Positions 1 through 6,057 of a DNA stretch of 6,858 nt are shown here, one piece after another. The stretch lies in the NCBI GenBank assembly GCA_016763215.1, contig JAESUF010000088.1, positions 1 to 6,858 on the forward strand. The letters run 5' to 3'. The notes under the pieces were generated by a model, which saw only the letters and a program-made list of their open reading frames with translations, was not told the DNA's origin and ran no database searches. Position 1 is the stretch's first letter, and each line of letters opens with the position of its first letter. Both the position numbers and the translations under genes were made by a program. This DNA comes from Flavobacteriaceae bacterium (lineage in GTDB: Bacteria; Bacteroidota; Bacteroidia; Flavobacteriales; Flavobacteriaceae).

Positions 1-1696
1 CTTTCGCTGGTTTCTTTGCGTCTTTTTTTGTTCCTTTTTTATCTTTTGAATCTTTTTTCTTTTCTTTTTTAACTTCCTCTTCGTCAGTTTTAGGTAGGTT
101 TGGTGCTTTGTCTTTAGAATTTAAAACAACAGCATACAAACTTCTTGTAACACTAGGATCGAAAGAACTCATATCTAACCATCCAGATTGTAATCCGTAA
201 TTTGTACTCGCTAAGGTGTAAATATATTTCCCTGAAGCATCCCATACTGGGCTGATGGCATCTGCAATAGGATCTGTAATTGCAACTGTCTTTTTTGTAC
301 TTACTTGGTATGCATAAATAGATTTGAAATGGCTATCGTTTTGCTTTGCATAGGCAATCCAATCACTATCAGGAGACCATTGAGGGTTCATAGATCGGTT
401 TGGATGTGCATATCTATCGGTAGCAACTTTTTCTGCTTTTTTGGTCTCTAAATTCAAGATCCAAATATTGAAATGAGTATCAGTATACGCAATGTGTTTT
501 CCGTCTGGCGACCAATCTGGTCTGAAATAAAAAGTAGGATTAGGAATCGCAATGGATGTTTGATTTGCACCATTTTGATCTGCAATAACTAGTTGATATT
601 CACCACTTTTATCTGAAAACCAAGCTACTTTGTCACCTTTAGGAGACCAAATAGGAAATCTATCTGCAACGCCAGAAGAGTTGGTTAAACTTCTCCAAGT
701 TCCATTTTCTTTTGGAACGGTAAAAATCTCTCCTCTGTATTCAAAAATAGCACGCTTTCCTTTTGGAGATACATTTGGATTGGTTAGATTTCTTCCACTA
801 ACATTTGTCCATCTAGTTCTTGAATAATTCAAATCGCCCTTTACATTGATCTTGATTTGCTTTGTGCTTTTTGTGTTAGGATTCAGCAAGTGAATATAAC
901 TTCCTTGTTCATAGACAATACCATTTGAGTTGGCATCCAGGCTTTTTACATCAAATCGTTTGTGAAATGTAATTTGTTTTTCTTGGTTGGTTTTTAGGTT
1001 AAAAGACCAAATATTACTGGTGTAATCTCTTTCAGAGATGTAGTAAACAATTCCATTATGCCATACAGGATCTAAATGTCTTTCTTTGTCTTTTTGTGGC
1101 GTTCGGATTAGTTTCTTTGTTCTTGTGTTCACAATCCAAATAGGCATCGCTTGTCCACCTCGATAGTTTCTCCATTCTGCATCCCAACCTGTAATTGGAG
1201 TATAGGCAACGTATTTTCCATCTCCAGAAATCTCCCCATATGCAGCCCTCGGAATATCAAATGCTTCAGGAATTCCACCTCTTATAGAAACTGTATAAAA
1301 CTTATTTGTTTGTGTTGGTCTTGATTCTCTTCCAGATCGAAACAAAATTTTGTTATCTGGTGTCCAACCCTGTACAAAATCACCTCCAGGATGGTAGGTT
1401 AATCTTTTTGGTTCTCCGCCATCAGAAGAAACAACATAGACATCTGTATTTCCATCATATTGGGCAGTAAAAGCAATCATTTTTCCATCACTAGAAAAAT
1501 GAGGATTAGACTCATAGCCATCATCACTTGTTAAGCGAATAGCATCTCCACCATTGATGGATGCTTTCCAAAGGTCGTTTGCATAGACGAAAACAACATC
1601 TGTGTTTGAAATGGTTGGTTGTCTTAATAATCGTGTTCCTTGTGAAAACCCTGCATAAGTAATAAGCAAGGCAAAAAATGCGAGGAATTTTTTCAT
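1..1696 (-). CDS. Tricorn-type S41 family protease, N-terminal beta-propeller part (cut by left window edge)
   Basis: The frame opens at an ATG complementary to 1694-1696 and stays open for 565 codons to the edge. Residues 1-19 form a signal peptide (MKK, a hydrophobic run, then YAGFSQ), so the protein is exported. Next come beta-propeller repeats of PD40/TolB type: LLRQPTISNTDVVFVYANDLW near 21-42, then repeated motifs such as FSSDGKMIAF, SSDGGEPKRLTYHPGGD, WSPKGDKVAWFSD, DWSPDGKHIAYTD and QWSPDSDWIAYAK. The last visible stretch (about 543-565) is a lysine-rich linker. In the family, an unusual C-terminal half (C1, PDZ and S41 serine-protease domains) follows, for about 1,050-1,100 residues in all; here it lies off the window, so the catalytic residues cannot be checked. 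Thermoplasma tricorn degrades peptides released by the proteasome. The role of exported bacterial homologues is less clear, probably periplasmic peptide or protein turnover. It may be read through from the VOC gene 135 bases upstream or have its own promoter. Confidence 0.9.
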   Translation of the reverse strand, partial: MKKFLAFFALLITYAGFSQGTRLLRQPTISNTDVVFVYANDLWKASINGGDAIRLTSDDGYESNPHFSSDGKMIAFTAQYDGNTDVYVVSSDGGEPKRLTYHPGGDFVQGWTPDNKILFRSGRESRPTQTNKFYTVSIRGGIPEAFDIPRAAYGEISGDGKYVAYTPITGWDAEWRNYRGGQAMPIWIVNTRTKKLIRTPQKDKERHLDPVWHNGIVYYISERDYTSNIWSFNLKTNQEKQITFHKRFDVKSLDANSNGIVYEQGSYIHLLNPNTKSTKQIKINVKGDLNYSRTRWTNVSGRNLTNPNVSPKGKRAIFEYRGEIFTVPKENGTWRSLTNSSGVADRFPIWSPKGDKVAWFSDKSGEYQLVIADQNGANQTSIAIPNPTFYFRPDWSPDGKHIAYTDTHFNIWILNLETKKAEKVATDRYAHPNRSMNPQWSPDSDWIAYAKQNDSHFKSIYAYQVSTKKTVAITDPIADAISPVWDASGKYIYTLASTNYGLQSGWLDMSSFDPSVTRSLYAVVLNSKDKAPNLPKTDEEEVKKEKKKDSKDKKGTKKDAKKPAK

Positions 1697-1831
1697 TGTA
1701 TGTAGTTTAGTTGATGTATAAGATTTAAAGATAAAAAATTATATCATAAACAATTGTTAAAACTATCTCAACAAAATTTAAGTCAGAACAATCAAAAAAA
1801 AGTGATAATACCAAATTTGGGTACAATCTAT
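1697..1831. other. Intergenic region between VOC gene and tricorn-type protease gene
   Basis: This 135-base AT-rich gap separates two genes transcribed leftward. It should hold the leader and possibly the promoter of the protease gene. I found no pair of boxes with proper spacing matching TTTG / TAnnTTTG on the minus strand. Close to the VOC stop there is a 10-bp palindrome (CCAAATTTGG, 1811-1820) described separately. Confidence 0.4.
1793..1822 (-). terminator. Weak candidate terminator after the VOC gene
   Basis: Read on the minus strand, just after the VOC stop, TACC-(7 nt)-GGTA can form a short stem around the palindrome CCAAATTTGG. About seven bases later comes a run of eight T (complement of the A-run near 1793-1801). 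The stem is only about four pairs with a usable loop, so termination would be weak. It could equally be a chance AT-rich palindrome. Confidence 0.25.
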
Positions 1832-2251
1832 TTACTTAGAGAATAGCTGATTAAGATCCTTAAATGCTTTAAACTCTAGAGCATTTCCTTCAGGATCGTT
1901 AAAAAACATAGTGGCTTGTTCCCCTTTTTTTCCTCTAAATCGTGTTGTGGGCTCTATGATGAATTTGATGTCTAGTGATTGTAATCTTTCAGAAAGTTGA
2001 TGCCAGTCTTTCCACTCTAGCACTGCTCCAAAATGAGGGACAGGAACATCGTGCCCATCTACAGGGTTGAAAATTCGCTGTGGTTGAAAATTATCTTTTT
2101 GGTGGATTACCAATTGATGTCCGAAAAAATTAAAATCGACCCAATGATCAGAACTACGCCCCTCTTCGCATTCTAAAACATCACGATAGAAGGCTCTAGT
2201 TGTCTCTAAATTTTGAACGGGAATGGCTAAATGAAAAGGTAGTACGGTCAT
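1832..2251 (-). CDS. VOC (glyoxalase/extradiol dioxygenase-like) family protein, COG3565 type
   Basis: This is a 139-residue single-domain vicinal-oxygen-chelate protein. It has two beta-alpha-beta-beta-beta modules: [17 protein letters not shown] at 6-22 starts the first, and [12 protein letters not shown] at 72-83 starts the second. The C-terminal strand [15 protein letters not shown] (116-130) is typical of the family. Likely metal ligands are His7, His73 and Glu126, the 2-His-1-carboxylate set of extradiol-type VOC enzymes. Distinctive motifs ([40 protein letters not shown]) match my recollection of the predicted dioxygenase group COG3565, whose substrate is not established as far as I know. 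The length is normal and all motifs are intact, so it is probably an active metal enzyme in the cytoplasm. It lies 66 bases downstream of csaA on the same strand and may be read from the same transcript. No neighbour suggests a substrate. Confidence 0.9.
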   Translation of the reverse strand: MTVLPFHLAIPVQNLETTRAFYRDVLECEEGRSSDHWVDFNFFGHQLVIHQKDNFQPQRIFNPVDGHDVPVPHFGAVLEWKDWHQLSERLQSLDIKFIIEPTTRFRGKKGEQATMFFNDPEGNALEFKAFKDLNQLFSK

Positions 2252-2317
2252 TAGAATTAATTATTGGTGTGTAGTAAATATATTTTCAAATAGTATCTCA
2301 TTGATAATTATTTGCTG

Positions 2318-2656
2318 CTAACGAATCTGTTCTCCGTTTTTTACTTCTTTGGAAGTTTGTAATAAAACAACATGTCCATCTTTGTTGTAGACTCCTAAAA
2401 CCAAACATTCACTCATGAAATTAGCAATTTGACGAGGTTTGAAATTTACAATAGCACTTACTTGACGGTGTAGTAATTCTTCTTTGGTGTATAAATCAGT
2501 TATTTGAGCACTAGATTTCTTAATTCCTAGATCACCAAAATTAATTTTTAATTGATATGCAGGTTTGCGAGCCTTTTTAAAATCGTTGACTTCTACGATG
2601 GTTCCTAATCGGATATCTACTTTTAGAAAGTCATCAAATGATATTTCTTCTGTCAT
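2318..2656 (-). CDS. csaA: CsaA-like tRNA-binding protein / export chaperone
   Basis: The 112-residue protein is one OB-fold tRNA-binding domain (EMAP-II / Trbp111 type), the usual length for CsaA. Recognisable family motifs are FLKVDIRLGTIVEV (10-23), the loop KKARKPAYQLKINFG (27-41), IKKSSAQIT (45-53), the core strand VNFKPRQIANFMSECLVLG (70-88) and the C-terminal VKNGEQI. CsaA of Bacillus is a homodimer that binds tRNA and has been described as a chaperone linked to protein export; whether that holds in this lineage is not known. The ATG at 2656 lies one base after the stop of the Mpo1-like gene (TAA-A-ATG), so the two are almost certainly translated from one mRNA with coupling. No residue seems to be missing. 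Confidence 0.93.
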   Translation of the reverse strand: MTEEISFDDFLKVDIRLGTIVEVNDFKKARKPAYQLKINFGDLGIKKSSAQITDLYTKEELLHRQVSAIVNFKPRQIANFMSECLVLGVYNKDGHVVLLQTSKEVKNGEQIR

Positions 2657-2657
2657 T

Positions 2658-3122
2658 TTACTTTTTTGTTCCTAGTTTTTTTATCACCCAAAGCGGGCCA
2701 ATTAACAAGAATTGCAAGTCTTTAGCTGCTGAAGGTTTTTTTCCTTCTAAATGATGCCCATAAAACTGACCAATCCAAGCAATTACAAATATTCCTATAG
2801 ATGTATATAGTAGGTTTACATTATTTCCTAACCAATAATTTCCAATGATTGTCAACAAAATAAAGAACAACATTTGTGCAAAATACCAAAACCCCAATCG
2901 CAGATAAAAAATCGAAATTAAAACTCCTACTACTGCTGCCCAATTTTCGAGGAGAGGATTGTACAAACCAAACGTATTTTCTAAAAAAGTAGTTGGAATA
3001 CTCATTAACAATCCAATAACACTAAAAAAGATAGGCGGGACGCAGAGGTAATGAATGAGTTGATTGGTTTTGTTTCGATGGCTTTCTGCATATTCATCAA
3101 ACCATTCTTGTGCTGTACGCAT
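2658..3122 (-). CDS. Mpo1-like (DUF962/YGL010w) membrane protein, putative 2-hydroxy fatty acid dioxygenase
   Basis: The 154-residue protein starts with RTAQEWFDEYAESHRNKTNQLIHYLCVPP, the N-terminal signature of DUF962: His15, Asn20, His24 and Pro29-30. Hydrophobic segments follow at about 27-47, 60-81, 83-99 and 103-121, so it is an inner-membrane protein. The second signature is GQFYGHHLEGKKPSA (118-132) with His123, His124 and Glu126, followed by a last hydrophobic stretch (GPLWVIKKLG). The yeast relative Mpo1 is a non-haem Fe(II) dioxygenase that shortens 2-hydroxy fatty acids by one carbon (alpha-oxidation), and conserved histidines bind the iron. These are retained here. The same activity in this bacterium is inferred, possibly acting on 2-hydroxy fatty acids of sphingolipids or other lipids. 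The gene is directly followed by csaA after a single base. Its own promoter should lie in the 143-base gap upstream. Confidence 0.87.
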   Translation of the reverse strand: MRTAQEWFDEYAESHRNKTNQLIHYLCVPPIFFSVIGLLMSIPTTFLENTFGLYNPLLENWAAVVGVLISIFYLRLGFWYFAQMLFFILLTIIGNYWLGNNVNLLYTSIGIFVIAWIGQFYGHHLEGKKPSAAKDLQFLLIGPLWVIKKLGTKK

Positions 3123-3265
3123 AGTTGAAATTTTAGAAGCTTAAAGATAGTAATTTTACTTCGTGTCTCTTCTGTGAGTCTGATAAAACCAGAATTGTAT
3201 CGAGAAGTCTTAGTAAATGAAGTTTACCATCTGTTTACCAATGAGTCAGAGATGTTGGGTTTTAA
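3123..3265. promoter_or_regulatory. Intergenic region upstream of the Mpo1-like gene, with a tandem GTTTACCA repeat
   Basis: This gap separates the end of the DinB-fold gene from the start of the Mpo1-like/csaA pair, both on the minus strand. The octamer GTTTACCA occurs twice at 3222-3229 and 3233-3240, 11 bases apart from start to start, about one helical turn. This spacing suits a tandem protein-binding site, but chance is possible. A -7-like TATCTTTA (minus strand, 3149-3142) lies upstream of the start, without a TTTG box at proper distance. No hairpin with a T-run was found after the DinB-fold stop. Confidence 0.3.
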
Positions 3266-3796
3266 TTATTTCCAACCATTACGAATCAATAAATTTTCTA
3301 TATGTGCATAATGATGATTGCAATGCCAAGCATAAACACCGATGTTTTCTCTCAAGATTACCTTTCCATTATCCGCTGGATGAACAAAGAACTTTTCTAG
3401 ATCGGTATCTTTAGTTCCTCTTAAAAGATATACGAGTTTGGCGTGCACACCTTTTAAATGAGCTATTGATAAATTTATGGGTGCCGATTTGCTATCAAAC
3501 AATTCTGCCCATTTTTTTTCATCATAAGCTTTAATAGTAGGCCTATCTTCGGTAAGCGCCCATTTAAAACGAATATAACTATTGTGGTGGCTATCTGCAC
3601 AATGATGCACTACCTGTCTCACGGTCCAACCGCCTTTTCTATACGGAGTGTCTAATTGTATTTCTGATAAGTTTTGAACTAATTCTTCTAATCGAGTAGG
3701 GAAGTCCTCTAAAACTTGAATCCATTCTTGTTTGATTTTTTCAGTACTAGTTTTTGGAGCTGAAAATACTCCAATAGGATAACGTAGGTCTGCCAT
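3266..3796 (-). CDS. YfiT/BstA-like DinB-fold metal-dependent protein (putative bacillithiol transferase)
   Basis: The 176-residue protein resembles YfiT of Bacillus subtilis along its whole length. It starts RYPIGVF (5-11); TPYRKGGWTVRQVVHHCADSH (50-70) carries the first metal histidine; SYIRFKWALTEDRPTIKAYDE (73-93) follows; and the end is YAWHCNHHYAHIENL (155-169). His65, His158 and His162 have the same spacing (93 and 4 residues) as the three metal ligands I recall for YfiT. The fold is the DinB four-helix bundle. Current family naming treats YfiT/BstA proteins as bacillithiol S-transferases, formerly metal-dependent hydrolases. Some Bacteroidota make bacillithiol, so thiol transfer to electrophiles or toxins is plausible but inferred. 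The start codon shares its A with the stop of the TPR lipoprotein gene (TAATG), which fixes the start and implies translational coupling. The protein is cytoplasmic, with no signal peptide. Confidence 0.9.
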   Translation of the reverse strand: MADLRYPIGVFSAPKTSTEKIKQEWIQVLEDFPTRLEELVQNLSEIQLDTPYRKGGWTVRQVVHHCADSHHNSYIRFKWALTEDRPTIKAYDEKKWAELFDSKSAPINLSIAHLKGVHAKLVYLLRGTKDTDLEKFFVHPADNGKVILRENIGVYAWHCNHHYAHIENLLIRNGWK

Positions 3797-4470
3797 TATT
3801 CTTTGCTAAGTCTTTTTAAATTACGTTTAGAGCCCCTGTTCTCAGGATTGATTTCAAGACATTTTTTATAATATTCTATTGCATTCACAGTATCTTTTGT
3901 TCTTTTGTATGCATCTCCCATACTATCATAAACATTTGATGCGTTAGGGTAAAGAGCAATATTTATTTTAAAGATTTCAATAGCTTCTTCATGTTTTTTA
4001 TTATTCAGATAACGATACCCCATTCTATTTAAAGACCATTGATAAATAGTAGGATCTAAAGAGTCATTCTTCTGAATAGCTAAATATCCCTCCACAGCTT
4101 TTTGATACCCTTTGTTCTTAAAGTGTTCTGAAGGCGTCTTCTCTCCTTTTTTTAATTTCGCAAAAGAAAATTTTTCTCCTTCGTGTTCTCTTTTTGGAGC
4201 AAACTCCATATGCATTTCTGGTTCAGAAATAAAAACCATTTTTTCGTTCATTTCTTTTAAATAGAAAGAATTTTCTGTAGCCTTAATAGGTTTCATATCT
4301 TTTCCTCTCCATTTTACTTTCATCACACTTTCTTCAAAATAGATTTCGATGGTTTCGTCGGAATTAAATAGGTATCTCCCTTCAACACTGGTCATAAAGT
4401 CTGTTGAATTTTTTGAATCTCCACAAGAAATAAGGAAGAGTATACTTAAAAAGTAAAAGATGCGTTTCAT
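3796..4470 (-). CDS. TPR-repeat lipoprotein of unknown function
   Basis: The 224-residue product begins with a lipoprotein signal peptide: MKR, a hydrophobic run and the lipobox LISC with the acylated Cys at 16, followed by GDSKNS. Residues 28-106 look like a beta-rich domain (EGRYLFNSDETIEIYFEE, then VKWRGKDMKPIK), similar in feel to small domains found before TPRs in Bacteroidota proteins. I cannot name it. The C-terminal part holds tetratricopeptide repeats: about 120-135, then 149-175 (MGYRYLNNKKHEEAIEIF) and 180-212 (VYDSMGDAYKRTKDTVNAIEYYKKCLEINPEN), with the classic Gly-Tyr-Ala-Pro spacing. It is expected to be anchored in the cell envelope as a protein-binding scaffold. It is the first gene of a coupled pair with the DinB-fold gene, sharing one base of the stop/start. 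Its promoter must lie in 4471-4629, where a strong hairpin sits. No enzyme motif is seen. Confidence 0.85.
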   Translation of the reverse strand: MKRIFYFLSILFLISCGDSKNSTDFMTSVEGRYLFNSDETIEIYFEESVMKVKWRGKDMKPIKATENSFYLKEMNEKMVFISEPEMHMEFAPKREHEGEKFSFAKLKKGEKTPSEHFKNKGYQKAVEGYLAIQKNDSLDPTIYQWSLNRMGYRYLNNKKHEEAIEIFKINIALYPNASNVYDSMGDAYKRTKDTVNAIEYYKKCLEINPENRGSKRNLKRLSKE

Positions 4471-4514
4471 AATTAAGGTTTAGTTGTTAAAAGTAAACTT
4501 TTGTTTGTAAAAAG

Positions 4515-4546
4515 AAAAGTCGTTTCGTAATTATGAGACGACTTTT
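4515..4546. terminator. Hairpin with flanking T-runs on both strands (bidirectional terminator or attenuator)
   Basis: The arm AAAAGTCGTTTC (4515-4526) pairs with GAGACGACTTTT (4535-4546) in a 12-bp stem with one G-U pair and an 8-base loop (GTAATTAT). On the plus strand the descending arm ends in five T. On the minus strand the transcript would end in TTTTCTTTTT. This is the form of a bidirectional intrinsic terminator. Its place between two divergent starts is unusual: no gene ends here in the window. It could attenuate the leader of the TPR/DinB pair, insulate the two promoters, or be what is left of a lost gene end. Confidence 0.55.
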
Positions 4547-4567
4547 TAATTGGGTTTGTTACATTTT

Positions 4568-4600
4568 TTTGTATTCTTATAAAACTATTTGATACATATG
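4568..4600 (+). promoter_or_regulatory. Candidate Bacteroidota-type promoter for the sulfatase gene
   Basis: TTTG at 4568-4571 is followed after 21 bases by TACATATG (4593-4600), which matches five of the six fixed positions of TAnnTTTG. Transcription would start near 4607, leaving a leader of about 20 bases before the ATG at 4630. The spacing is within the accepted range, but such matches arise easily in AT-rich DNA. Confidence 0.35.
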
Positions 4601-4629
4601 AGGTCTAAGTAGAAAATAATGAGCCAAAG

Positions 4630-5946
4630 ATGAAATTAAAATCTATCCTTTTTTATACCATAACAATATTCATTTTTTTAAGTTGTAGTTCGCCTTCAAA
4701 TACTGATGATGATGTTATAATAGATCCAGATCCGATCTCATCAAGTAATCCAAATATTCTTTTGGTAATTGCTGATGACTTAGGAAAAGACGCAACACCC
4801 AATTTTACTGAAGGAAGTATAAAACCGAATATGCCAACGTTGCAAAGTTTGATGAATTCGGGGATAACCTTTGTAAACCTTTGGTCTTACCCTGTTTGTA
4901 CACCTACAAGAGCTTCAATATTAACAGGAAAGTATGGATCAAAGACCGGAGTGCTTGAAGTTGGAGATATTATTTCTACAGCAGAAACATCTTTGCAAGA
5001 ATATATAGATACCAATACAGGAAATGAGTATGCTACAGCAATTGTTGGTAAATGGCACTTGTCTAATACTATTTCTGACCCAACAACAATGGGAATCGAT
5101 TATTATGCAGGTTTATTAAATGGGGGAGTACAGTCATATACAAATTGGAATTTGGTTGAGAACGGGCAATCAAACATTTCAACTGAATACACAACAACAA
5201 AATTCACAGATTTAGCGATCGACTGGGTAAGTAATCAAACAAAACCTTGGTTCTTATGGTTGGCTTATAATGCTCCGCACACACCTTTTCATTTGGCGCC
5301 TATAAATTTACATTCACAAGGAAATTTACCTACAGATCAGGCATCAATAGATGCGAATCCAATGCCCTATTTCATGTCGGCTGTAGAAGCTATGGATAGT
5401 GAATTAGGAAGATTGTTAAACAGCATGTCTACAGAAGAAAGAGCCAATACAATTATTATTTTTATAGGAGATAATGGAACTCCAAACCAAGTAGCTCAAT
5501 TTCCATATAGTGCAATGAGAGCTAAAGGTTCAATCTATCAAGGAGGTGTCAATGTTCCAATGATTGTTTCTGGAATCGGCGTTAATAGAATGGGAGTAAA
5601 GGAAGATGCGTTGACGCATACTACTGATTTGTTTGCTACCATTGCTACCATTGCAGGAGCGTCTGTACAACAGATAAACAATAGCACAAGTTTTCATGGT
5701 TTATTATCGGATGCAAATGCAAACGAAAGAGATTTTGTATACACAGAACGTTCAAATAATGGGGTGAGTTATGCGATTCGTAATGCGGACTACAAACTGA
5801 TTGTAGATGATAATGGTGTACAAGAATTTTACAATCTAATAACAGACCCTTATGAAAATTCAAATTTAATAGGAACAACTTTAGATGCAGCCGCTACCAG
5901 TGCTAAAGTAGCTTTGGAAGCAGAAGCAAATAGTATCAGACAGTAG
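4630..5946 (+). CDS. Lipoprotein sulfatase (S1 formylglycine family)
   Basis: This is a 438-residue sulfatase with a lipoprotein signal peptide ending in FLSC (Cys19). An acidic stretch follows (DDD at 26-28), which may act as a surface-export signal as in other Bacteroidota. The catalytic set is complete: Asp49-Asp50 in VIADDLG bind calcium; Cys90 in CTPTRASILTG (90-100) is the residue oxidised to formylglycine; Arg94 follows; GKWHL gives Lys141 and His143; APHTPFH gives His217; GDNG gives Asp281-Asn282; and Lys299 lies in MRAKGSIYQGG. A C-terminal subdomain with YAIRNADYKLI and FYNLITDPYE is usual for arylsulfatase-like members. It hydrolyses a sulfate ester, but the substrate (for example a sulfated algal polysaccharide) cannot be told from sequence. 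Maturation needs a formylglycine-generating enzyme or anSME, which is not in the window. The length is slightly short but within the family range. No SusC/D or glycoside hydrolase genes adjoin it; the downstream neighbour is a frameshifted AraC regulator. Confidence 0.95.
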   Translation: MKLKSILFYTITIFIFLSCSSPSNTDDDVIIDPDPISSSNPNILLVIADDLGKDATPNFTEGSIKPNMPTLQSLMNSGITFVNLWSYPVCTPTRASILTGKYGSKTGVLEVGDIISTAETSLQEYIDTNTGNEYATAIVGKWHLSNTISDPTTMGIDYYAGLLNGGVQSYTNWNLVENGQSNISTEYTTTKFTDLAIDWVSNQTKPWFLWLAYNAPHTPFHLAPINLHSQGNLPTDQASIDANPMPYFMSAVEAMDSELGRLLNSMSTEERANTIIIFIGDNGTPNQVAQFPYSAMRAKGSIYQGGVNVPMIVSGIGVNRMGVKEDALTHTTDLFATIATIAGASVQQINNSTSFHGLLSDANANERDFVYTERSNNGVSYAIRNADYKLIVDDNGVQEFYNLITDPYENSNLIGTTLDAAATSAKVALEAEANSIRQ

Positions 5947-6003
5947 TTTCGTTAGGATTTACTTATTTTTCTTAGTTTTTAGACGTTATAGAGTGAATGA
6001 ATT

Positions 6004-6034
6004 TTTGTTATGTAAAAACAATCATTTAAATTTA
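6004..6034 (+). promoter_or_regulatory. Candidate Bacteroidota-type promoter for the AraC-family gene
   Basis: TTTG at 6004-6007 and TAAATTTA at 6027-6034 are separated by 19 bases. The second box matches five of the six fixed positions of TAnnTTTG. Transcription would start near 6041, about 17 bases before the ATG at 6058. This suggests the regulator is transcribed separately from the sulfatase, which ends 111 bases upstream. No terminator-like hairpin was found in between. Confidence 0.4.
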
Positions 6035-6057
6035 CTTACGATTGCTAAAATGAGACA

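Larger units (their letters stand above)
4471..4629. promoter_or_regulatory. Divergent intergenic region between TPR lipoprotein and sulfatase genes
   Basis: This 159-base region should carry the promoters for both the leftward TPR/DinB pair and the rightward sulfatase. It contains a strong hairpin (4515-4546) and a candidate rightward promoter (4568-4600), both listed separately. On the minus strand, TACTTTTA (4495-4488) resembles the -7 element TAnnTTTG, but no TTTG box is found 17-23 bases further upstream. No convincing small reading frame or RNA gene was seen. Confidence 0.5.

Noticed and set aside
1..75. T-rich near-repeat (tcttttt-like units) at the left edge
   Set aside because: It is explained as the coding sequence of a lysine-rich linker on the minus strand, not a non-coding repeat or terminator.
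630..827. Plus-strand open frame of 65 codons
   Set aside because: It lies antisense inside the tricorn-type protease propeller, which has clear repeat motifs. The 65-residue product has no recognisable feature.
1811..1820. Perfect 10-bp palindrome CCAAATTTGG as an operator
   Set aside because: It is short, AT-rich and single, and sits just after a stop codon far from a start. A weak terminator or chance explains it as well.
3217..3414. Plus-strand open frame of 65 codons
   Set aside because: Most of it is antisense to the conserved C-terminal part of the YfiT-like gene. It has no motif of its own.
5645..5878. Minus-strand open frame of 77 codons
   Set aside because: It lies fully antisense inside the sulfatase gene, whose frame is intact. 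The His/Leu-rich product looks like a shadow frame.
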